Source: Candidatus Zixiibacteriota bacterium (GTDB lineage Bacteria; Zixibacteria; MSB-5A5; JAABVY01; JAHJOQ01). From it: DNA of 57,997 nt. This document shows positions 26,233 to 32,992 of this stretch, piece after piece. Positions within the stretch are counted from its first letter, which is position 1, and every line of letters begins with the position of its first letter. Where the stretch lies: positions 1-57,997 of the forward strand of contig JAHJOQ010000053.1 in assembly GCA_018820315.1 (NCBI GenBank), in the 5' to 3' direction. Under the pieces are notes generated by a model. It did not search any database. It worked only from the letters and a program-made list of their open reading frames with translations, and was not told where the DNA came from. A program made the translations under genes and the position numbers.

Positions 26233-27069
26233 ATGATAAAACGATTCGAAATGGCTGCTAAACTTTCGATCAGTATTCTGCTGCTCCTGCTCATTTGCAG
26301 TCGCCCATGTCTATCGCAGGACACAGTCTGGCAGGAGATCGATAAGGGCATCGAGGTGTCCCGTTTCAAGTCACCGGCTGCATTGGTGAATCCCGACATC
26401 ACAGTCCTGCGCATCAACCCTGCTCTCTGGGATATGAAGCTTATCACGAGAGCGCAGTCAGAAGAACGTTTTAACCTCACTGCGAAAGAATGGTGCGAGA
26501 AGCTCAATCTGACAGCCGCAATCAATGCCGGCATGTTTCATCAGGACTATGTCAGACATGTGGGATACTTGAAGACGAGGGATTTCGTTCACGACTCGCT
26601 GGTCAATCAGTACAAATCTGTAGCGGCGTTCGATCCGCTAATGCCCGACTTGCCACGATTCCGGATGTTTGATCTTGATGAGTGCAGCGTTGATTCAATC
26701 ACTCGAACGTATGCAACTCATGTGCAAAACCTCAGGCTGATAAAACGACCCGGTGAGAATCGATGGCAGCAGCAGGAGAAGAAATGGAGCGAGGCAGCCT
26801 TGGGTGAGGACAGCACCGGACGCATTCTGTTCATCATATGCCGCTCACCCTATTCGATGTACGACCTCAATGAAATACTCCTCTCGCTCCCGATCGATCT
26901 CATCTGCGCGCAGCATCTCGAGGGCGGCCCCGAAGCGCAGCTTTACATTAGGCACAACAAAACCGAGATTGACCTGTGCGGAAGCTTCGAAACCGGGTAC
27001 GCAGAAAACGACAATAATCTCCAGGCCTGGCCCATCCCAAACATCATCGGTATCACGAAGAAGAAGTAA
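26233..27069 (+). CDS. Exported phosphodiester glycosidase-like protein (NAGPA/DUF2233)
   Basis: The protein is 278 residues from ATG 26233. A signal peptide (about 1-29: basic start, SISILLLLLICSRPCLSQ) points to export. The family signatures INAGMF (about 98) and LEGGPEA (about 245) are present, as is the characteristic VLRINPALWDMKLI start of the domain. Relatives cleave phosphodiester-linked sugars, as in the uncovering of mannose 6-phosphate; the substrate here is unknown. It is convergent with pepF and stands alone on the plus strand. Start could also be ATG 26251. Confidence 0.8.
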   Translation: MIKRFEMAAKLSISILLLLLICSRPCLSQDTVWQEIDKGIEVSRFKSPAALVNPDITVLRINPALWDMKLITRAQSEERFNLTAKEWCEKLNLTAAINAGMFHQDYVRHVGYLKTRDFVHDSLVNQYKSVAAFDPLMPDLPRFRMFDLDECSVDSITRTYATHVQNLRLIKRPGENRWQQQEKKWSEAALGEDSTGRILFIICRSPYSMYDLNEILLSLPIDLICAQHLEGGPEAQLYIRHNKTEIDLCGSFETGYAENDNNLQAWPIPNIIGITKKK

Positions 27070-27130
27070 GTTCTCCGTGCGATATCTTCGACAGTCCGCA
27101 ACATCTGGATACCGACTTTCGTCATTATGC

Positions 27131-27184
27131 CAACGCCATTGGCGTTGTCTCTGGTTGCATTCGGCCGCGATCATAGATCACGGC
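27131..27184. terminator. Two hairpins past the glycosidase gene
   Basis: CAACGCC (27131-27137) pairs with GGCGTTG (27141-27147). A second near-perfect stem, GGCCGCGATC with GATCACGGCC, lies at about 27163-27184. They come 60-115 nt after the stop codon at 27069, and neither is followed by a strong T-tract. They may stop convergent transcription from either side, but factor-independent termination is not proven. Confidence 0.35.
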
Positions 27185-27211
27185 CACGATATATCGCATT
27201 GTAGCGTAAGC

Positions 27212-27237
27212 GTCGTCAGGAACCCTTTCCTGACGAC
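27212..27237. repeat. Extragenic palindrome, CGTCAGG/CCTGACG family
   Basis: GTCGTCAGGAA and TTCCTGACGAC form perfect 11-bp arms around CCCT. It lies between two convergent genes, 53 nt from the end of pepF. It is the longest copy of the family seen here and is followed immediately by the GAGGAGCG repeat. Confidence 0.7.
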
Positions 27238-27263
27238 TCTGTGAAACGCTATCGCATCCTTCG

Positions 27264-27293
27264 CGAGGAGCGGAGCGACGTGGCGATCTCTAT
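27264..27293 (+). repeat. Dispersed intergenic repeat, GAGGAGCG family, copy 2
   Basis: CGAGGAGCGGAGCGACG followed by TGGCGATCTCTAT is nearly identical to 238-267. Its right end overlaps the pepF stop codon (complement of CTA at 27290-27292), so the repeat supplies the stop. Confidence 0.65.
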
Positions 27294-29095
27294 CCCACCA
27301 GTTTCACAAACGGCTCGACGTCTTCCAGCACGCGGTTGACTGCATCATTCCAGAAGTCAGGCTTAGTTAGATCGACACCGAGATGCTTGCGACCAAGATC
27401 CTCGGTCGTCATGCTCCCCGTGTCGAGCAACAGATCGCGATATTTCGATGCGAACGCCTTCCCCTCTTTCTGCGCGCGATCATAGACACCACCCGCAAAG
27501 AGGAACCCGAAAGTATATGGGAAATTATAGAACGGCAATCCTGTCAGATAGAAATGCAGCTTCGATGCCCAGAACAACGGATGGCATCCATCAGGATCGA
27601 GCGTATCACCAAACGCCTCTTTCTGTGACTGCACCATCAACTCATCGAGCCGTTGCCGCGAAATGACACCATTCTTGCGCTCAGCATAGAACGCCTTGTC
27701 GAACAGGAATCGCGCGTAAAGGTTGCAGAACAGCACCTGCGCCCGCTGGAGCTTCTGATCGAGCAGCATCAACTGCTCATCGGCTCCGGCGGCGACTTTG
27801 AACGCAGCATCTGTCACAAGCAGCTCATTGAATATCGAGGCTGTCTCCGCAAGGTTGGCGGGATATTCTCTCGCGAATGGTGGCTTGTCCTTCAGCACCC
27901 AACTGTGATATGCATGTCCAAGCTCATGGGCGAGTGTCGACATATCGCCAAATGTATCAAGGTACGTCATAAATATTCGGCTCTGCTTCTTCGGGCCAAA
28001 TCCGGTGCAAAACCCACCTCCCGCCTTGCCGGTCCGATTCTCAGCCTCGATCCATCGCTTCTCGAACGCCATCTGTGAAAACTCGGACATCTCATCGGAG
28101 AAGCCGGAAAGATGCTTGAAGATAAAATCGTGCGCATCATCGTACGTCATCTTCGATTCCGATTTCCCAACCGCTGCAGTCTGATCGTACCACATGAACT
28201 TATCCATGCCGAGAAGTTTCTTCTTCGCTTCGATATACGGCACAAGTTTCGGAACTCCATTGGCAACAGCAGTCCACATCGCATTGAGGGTATCCTCTTT
28301 CAATCGACCCATCACCAGCGGCTCATACAGCGGTGATTCCCAGTTACGATGTTTGTAGATCGACAGACGGAACCCGCCGAGTGAATTCAGGCACATTGCG
28401 GCATAGTCGGCACGAGTCTCCCATGATTCCTCAAGCTTCTCGAATGCCTGCTGACGGATCGACCGATCGGGACTGTCCATTTTGCTCGCAAGCTGGCCGA
28501 GAGAGACTGTCTCAGCCTTGCCATTTTCGGTAAACTGGACCCTAAGATCACCGGACATCTTGTCGTATAGCCGGTTCCAGGCATGAAAACCGTTAACCGC
28601 AAGCTCATTTGCAAACGACTCGAACTCCTCAGCCATCTTGTGCTTCGCATTGTCGCGGAGTTCGGTCAGGGAGAACTTGATTGTCGAAAGCGACGAATCT
28701 TCAAGAAGCGCGATCCAACTTGCATCATCCTGCTTGCGAGCAAGAGATTCGAGCCTCGTCTCGAGATTGCGCCATTCTGAGATGAGAACATCGGTCTCCT
28801 GAAGTATCTGCAGCGCCGGCTTGTCATCCACATCCTGAGCGGTCAGACACAATGCGAGCGAATAGGCAAGCCCAAGATTCTCGGATAGCCGCTGAAATTC
28901 CAGAATCGCAATCTTATACTGCTCTCTGCTCGAATCATCGAGTTTGTCCGGCAGAGCAGCAAACGACTTGCTTGCGGCGGCGAGGTCCTGTTTCAGTTTG
29001 TTACGGAATTCTTTGTATTCTGTCGAGTCTGATCCGCCCGGAAATATTGAATCGAGATCCCATTTCATGTTCAACTTGACAGCTGTATTACTCAT
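27290..29095 (-). CDS. pepF: Oligoendopeptidase F (M3B metallopeptidase)
   Basis: The protein is 601 residues, the usual size. The zinc motif HELGHAYHSW (about 390) with a downstream Glu in the NLAETASIFNELL helix marks M3 peptidases. It is helical throughout and has no signal peptide, so it acts in the cytoplasm on oligopeptides. ATG 29095 is preceded by AAGGAGA. The gene ends in a dispersed repeat that contributes the stop codon. It appears monocistronic. Confidence 0.94.
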   Translation of the reverse strand: MSNTAVKLNMKWDLDSIFPGGSDSTEYKEFRNKLKQDLAAASKSFAALPDKLDDSSREQYKIAILEFQRLSENLGLAYSLALCLTAQDVDDKPALQILQETDVLISEWRNLETRLESLARKQDDASWIALLEDSSLSTIKFSLTELRDNAKHKMAEEFESFANELAVNGFHAWNRLYDKMSGDLRVQFTENGKAETVSLGQLASKMDSPDRSIRQQAFEKLEESWETRADYAAMCLNSLGGFRLSIYKHRNWESPLYEPLVMGRLKEDTLNAMWTAVANGVPKLVPYIEAKKKLLGMDKFMWYDQTAAVGKSESKMTYDDAHDFIFKHLSGFSDEMSEFSQMAFEKRWIEAENRTGKAGGGFCTGFGPKKQSRIFMTYLDTFGDMSTLAHELGHAYHSWVLKDKPPFAREYPANLAETASIFNELLVTDAAFKVAAGADEQLMLLDQKLQRAQVLFCNLYARFLFDKAFYAERKNGVISRQRLDELMVQSQKEAFGDTLDPDGCHPLFWASKLHFYLTGLPFYNFPYTFGFLFAGGVYDRAQKEGKAFASKYRDLLLDTGSMTTEDLGRKHLGVDLTKPDFWNDAVNRVLEDVEPFVKLVG

Positions 29096-29235
29096 TTCAT
29101 TCTCCTTGATCGTCGCAGCAATATGTGCAGGAATCGATTGCCGAACAGGGCTGATTCCGATAGTGCCAGTGTGATAAGTATATAACAGAGAAAGCGCGAA
29201 ATATCAAGCCAGTTCTGGAGATGGATACAGAGAGG

Positions 29236-30114
29236 CTACACGACCATCAGCACTAAAACCGTCACGAACCAGAGGAGGACATTGATCAGAAGTGGAAGGT
29301 CGGTCAGCATCAGCCTTGATGGCGAGCCCCCCTCGTCTTTCTTGTGGATGAGATACAGATACCGAAATATACCATATAATACGAATGGCACACTGATCTC
29401 GAGATGCTCCACGCCAAGTTTCTGCTCGACTTCCGGAGACAGTGTGTAGAACGTATACGCCATGACCGTCGAGGCGGTTACGACCGAAATCATCTGATCC
29501 AGGAAATATGTAGAGTAGTGCTCAAGTATCTTGCGGTGCTCGACTGCCACACCTTCGAGCGAACTGAGCTCATGCCGGCGTTTCCCGAACCCGAGGAACA
29601 GCGCCAGGAGTATCGTGCAGACAACCAGCCACGCCGATATCGGTACCGATATCGCAATACCGCCGCCGACAGCTCGTAGCACGAATCCCGCCGCAATAGT
29701 CATTACATCGAGGATCACAATATGCTTCAACACAAGTGAATAGAGTACGTTGAGTACGGTATATGACAACAAGATCACCAGCGTCAGCTCATTCATGACG
29801 AACCATGAGACAGCGATCGTGACAATGAGCAGAATTGCAGCGAGAACGAGCGCATTCTTCCGCGAGACGACTCCCGATGCGATGGGGCGTTTCGATTTGC
29901 GGGGATGAACCCGGTCCTTCTCGTAGTCGATGACGTCGTTGAAGAGATAAATCGAAGACGATACCATGCAGAATAACGCGAACATCACGAACGTCTTCTC
30001 GATCATCGGGATATCGAAGAAGTTCTTCGAGAAAACCAGTGCGCCAAAGACGATCAGGTTTTTGATCCATTGTTCCGGTCTGAGAGACCGGATCAGCCCT
30101 TTAGCGAGATTCAT
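29236..30114 (-). CDS. UbiA-family prenyltransferase, decaprenyl-phosphate phosphoribosyltransferase-like
   Basis: The protein is 292 residues with about eight membrane helices. The subgroup start SLRPEQWIKNLIVFGALVF and the Asp motif YLFNDVIDYEKDRVHPRKSK, then RPIASG, are those of the phosphoribosyl-phosphoryl polyprenol synthases rather than of quinone enzymes. Such enzymes place a ribose 5-phosphate on a lipid carrier for glycan building. It lies 18 nt after EpsI, in a run with exosortase and a sugar epimerase, which supports a polysaccharide role. Other UbiA substrates cannot be excluded. Confidence 0.82.
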   Translation of the reverse strand: MNLAKGLIRSLRPEQWIKNLIVFGALVFSKNFFDIPMIEKTFVMFALFCMVSSSIYLFNDVIDYEKDRVHPRKSKRPIASGVVSRKNALVLAAILLIVTIAVSWFVMNELTLVILLSYTVLNVLYSLVLKHIVILDVMTIAAGFVLRAVGGGIAISVPISAWLVVCTILLALFLGFGKRRHELSSLEGVAVEHRKILEHYSTYFLDQMISVVTASTVMAYTFYTLSPEVEQKLGVEHLEISVPFVLYGIFRYLYLIHKKDEGGSPSRLMLTDLPLLINVLLWFVTVLVLMVV

Positions 30115-30132
30115 AGATCCAAAATACTCTTG

Positions 30133-30780
30133 TTATGTTCCAAACGGCAAGCTGTTTTCTATCGAGTCGTGGAACGTACTCAGGAAATCCCGGAGGATTC
30201 CGTCTGCGGCGGACTCATCTCCGTTCGGCGCCTCAGCGACAATCCTGATCAACGCGGCATCGGTCGGCCTGAACCGGAGGGAATTCACCATAAGATCAAG
30301 CTTCAATACATACTCATTGGTAAGCACACCTGATCGTGTGCGAAACCAGTAGTAGACAACTTGACGCATCCTCTTATTTCCGATCAGGACACGATTGACC
30401 GACATTTTCGTCCCGTTGATATCGATTTCGACCGGATGCATCTCGAGCAGTCCCCAGCCACCTCCAGGGAGGCAATGCCGAGGCGAGTGAATCTGAGAAC
30501 CGTACTTCTGATCCTCGAAATATCCGATGAAGAGCGTTGTCAAATTGCGTTTGGAATCTTTGTAACTCCGGCCGGTCGTATTGGTCGCTTGCAGCACCTC
30601 GAGAGTGAAATCGGAAAGAGGATATTCCTTGCCGATCCATCCACCCGCATCCAGCGGTATTTTGCTGAAGTCGGATGGTCTATCGGGGCTCACTCGATAG
30701 AACCTGAGTACAAGCGCCAGCGCACCCGACAGAATCAAGAGCGCTACGATTAAAGAGTATTTACCGGTGATTTTTTCCAT
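30133..30780 (-). CDS. EpsI-family exosortase-associated protein
   Basis: The protein is 215 residues, with one N-terminal membrane helix (about 9-26) and a periplasmic domain. Family features include the GGWIGKEYPLS stretch, HSPRHCLPGGGW and VYYWFRTRSGVLTNEY. EpsI (DUF3485) is found beside or fused to exosortases and is needed for exopolysaccharide production in some bacteria; its chemistry is not known. The gene overlaps the exosortase gene by 31 nt. Confidence 0.88.
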   Translation of the reverse strand: MEKITGKYSLIVALLILSGALALVLRFYRVSPDRPSDFSKIPLDAGGWIGKEYPLSDFTLEVLQATNTTGRSYKDSKRNLTTLFIGYFEDQKYGSQIHSPRHCLPGGGWGLLEMHPVEIDINGTKMSVNRVLIGNKRMRQVVYYWFRTRSGVLTNEYVLKLDLMVNSLRFRPTDAALIRIVAEAPNGDESAADGILRDFLSTFHDSIENSLPFGT

Positions 30781-31622
30781 CTAAGTATTGAACTCACAAT
30801 AAACAACATTATCATCGAAAAAAGAAATACCAACATTCCAGACATCTCATGCAAAATGCCATCAACGAAGTCCTCGCTTATCGCGTAAGTTCCGACAGTC
30901 GTGAATGTGATCCGCACAACATTCCCAAGAATCGCTATCGGTATGGTTGATGCAAACAGTATCAGTGCTTTGATCCTGGTCTCTTGTGTGAAATATGCGA
31001 GCAGCGCTCCAAGTGCCAGCAGCGATACAATCGATCTCAGCCCGCTGCAGGCTTCAGCGACTTCCAGCGCCTGACCACCCGGGATATAGAGCACATTGCC
31101 TAGACGCACCAGCGGCAGCCCGATGAAGCCGAGTGCGAATGACGCTATCTTCGATGCGAACAACTGCATCGGGAATGTCAGCGAATAGTATATCACGTAT
31201 GGAATCGGGATCATGAACAACATGAAAAAAAATGCGAACCAGATTTTGCGGAAGATCTGTGTTCCAAGCAGATAGAGCGCCAGCGATGCCAGCAACAGCA
31301 CAAATGAGAAGCGAACGCTGAAATACTCCGCCCCTGCCGTCCCCACAATGAATATCGCCAGCGATACAAGGACACCAACAAATCCCCACATGTTCGTGGA
31401 GATGGGGGTCGAAGCCAGTTCTTCCCGCTGATGCCAGACAAACCAGATTGCAACAGGTATGATTAGAAATCCGTGCGAATAATTCGGGTCCTCGTACCAG
31501 TCCAGCCCCAAATCTGCAAGAACCGGCAGGTAGATAAGAATCACCAGCATCACTAAGAATAAAATCTTCGGATCGATCCTGATGTTGGTCTTGGATTTTG
31601 ACGTTTCGGCTGCCTTGGCCAT
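30750..31622 (-). CDS. Exosortase (transmembrane transpeptidase)
   Basis: The protein is 290 residues from ATG 31622, set by AGGA a few nt upstream. About eight membrane helices carry the family catalytic residues: Cys192 (AEACSGLR), Arg237 (LGNVVRITF) and His258 (GILHEMSG). Exosortases recognise a C-terminal PEP-type sorting signal and cut and anchor exported proteins, usually alongside exopolysaccharide. The gene is 7 nt after an epimerase gene and coupled to EpsI. No obvious PEP-CTERM protein lies in the window, so targets are elsewhere. Confidence 0.92.
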   Translation of the reverse strand: MAKAAETSKSKTNIRIDPKILFLVMLVILIYLPVLADLGLDWYEDPNYSHGFLIIPVAIWFVWHQREELASTPISTNMWGFVGVLVSLAIFIVGTAGAEYFSVRFSFVLLLASLALYLLGTQIFRKIWFAFFFMLFMIPIPYVIYYSLTFPMQLFASKIASFALGFIGLPLVRLGNVLYIPGGQALEVAEACSGLRSIVSLLALGALLAYFTQETRIKALILFASTIPIAILGNVVRITFTTVGTYAISEDFVDGILHEMSGMLVFLFSMIMLFIVSSILRWKKSPVNTL

Positions 31623-31629
31623 CCGCTTC

Positions 31630-32583
31630 CTAATTCGCCCGCGTGCGAGCCGGGGTCTTGGTTCTGAAATGCTCAACAGTTCGAGCCAGCCCCTCTCTGA
31701 AGTCAACATCTACATCAAAGCGTAATAGCTTCTTCGCCTTGGAGATATCCGCGACCGAATGTTTGATGTCACCCGGTTTCTCTGCCTCAAAGAGTGGCTC
31801 AGCATCGACGGCCGTAATATCCTTCAAAATGTCGAGGAGTTCAAGCAAATTAAAACGCTTACCGGCTGCAATGTTGATTGATTCGCCGACAGCATCATTC
31901 GACTTCGTGGCAAGGAGGTTTGCGGAGACTACATTGTCGATATATAGGAAATCGCGCGACTGCTCGCCATCACCGAAGATCCGCAGCTGATTGCCTGACA
32001 GCAAACACTCGATAAACTTCGGAATTACGGCAGAATAGTCGCTGTTCGGATCCTGGTACGGGCCAAAGATATTGAAATATCTCAGGCAAACGGTTTCGAG
32101 ACCGAAAAGTTCACTGTATATCCGGCAGTAATGCTCACCAGCCAGCTTGGCAGCGGCATAGGGTGACAGCACTTTGAGCAGAGAGCATTCCGATTTCGGC
32201 AGATCAGGCAGATCGCCATAGACAGCCGCTGATGATGCGAACACAAGGCGCTCTATACCAGCTCGTTTCGATGCCTCGAGCACATTCAGAGTCCCGCCAA
32301 TGTTCACCTCTGTTGATCCCACGGGGTCCTTGACCGAAAGTTCGACCGACGCAATCGCCGCCTGGTGAAGCACATAATCGACATTCTTCATCGCCTTGGC
32401 GACGGTTTCGAAGTCTCGGATATCACCTTCAATCAGCCTAATATCTTTACGAACCGCTTCGAGATTAGAGATTTTTCCACTTGAGAAGTTGTCGAGGACA
32501 GTAACCGTTTCGCCCATCGAGACTAATCTGGTCGCAATATTCGAGCCGACGAATCCAGCCCCACCCGTGATCAAATAGTGCAT
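31630..32583 (-). CDS. NAD-dependent nucleotide-sugar epimerase/dehydratase
   Basis: The protein is 317 residues, an extended short-chain dehydrogenase. The NAD loop GGAGFVGSNIA is at about 7-17, the active-site YAAAK at about 144-148, and the sugar-binding part shows RYFNIFGPYQDPNSDYSAVIP. It resembles UDP-glucose/UDP-GlcNAc 4-epimerases of the WbpP/GalE type. AGGAGG lies ahead of its ATG. It opens the exosortase-EpsI-prenyltransferase run and probably supplies a nucleotide sugar for the linked polysaccharide. Confidence 0.9.
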   Translation of the reverse strand: MHYLITGGAGFVGSNIATRLVSMGETVTVLDNFSSGKISNLEAVRKDIRLIEGDIRDFETVAKAMKNVDYVLHQAAIASVELSVKDPVGSTEVNIGGTLNVLEASKRAGIERLVFASSAAVYGDLPDLPKSECSLLKVLSPYAAAKLAGEHYCRIYSELFGLETVCLRYFNIFGPYQDPNSDYSAVIPKFIECLLSGNQLRIFGDGEQSRDFLYIDNVVSANLLATKSNDAVGESINIAAGKRFNLLELLDILKDITAVDAEPLFEAEKPGDIKHSVADISKAKKLLRFDVDVDFREGLARTVEHFRTKTPARTRAN

Positions 32584-32992
32584 CTAACCTCCTGATAATC
32601 GACTTCTCTAATTATATCGACCATGATCCCGACATGTTGAGCCGAGTGGAAGTTTTCGATGATTTGCCCTCGCAAAGCCGATCAACAATATGAAGTTGTC
32701 AGCAATCTCCGATTACACATTCCGCTATTGAGTTTCTACAACACATACAGATGCAGTTGGTTCCCTCTCAATCGCCCGAGCCACGAATTTGTCCCTTAAC
32801 TTCATGAAAATGAGACAATTGCGCCCTAAGACGCTGTATTCAGAGGTTTGAACCTTCTATGTGTACTGCTGCCGGATCGTTGCAACACTTCGCTCCTCAT
32901 GATTACGAGGTCGAAGTCTATCATGATCTATACGACAAGCCCAAGGCTGTGAATCTTCACGCGCGAGCAATCATATCCCCGGATCGGCCGGT
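32584..32992. other. Gene-free stretch between the epimerase and gyrA genes
   Basis: It lies upstream of the epimerase gene and downstream of gyrA. It holds a degenerate dispersed repeat (32877-32908). A 45-codon plus-strand frame (32860-32997) ends at the gyrA stop and has a phrase (YEVEVYHDLYDK) recalling B12-binding radical SAM starts, but it is too short to call a gene. Confidence 0.4.
32877..32908 (-). repeat. Degenerate GAGGAGCG-family repeat
   Basis: On the minus strand, CGTAATCATGAGGAGCGAA matches the start of copy 1 (CGTCATCACGAGGAGCGAA) at most positions, after which similarity fades. It is probably a decayed copy. Confidence 0.4.
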
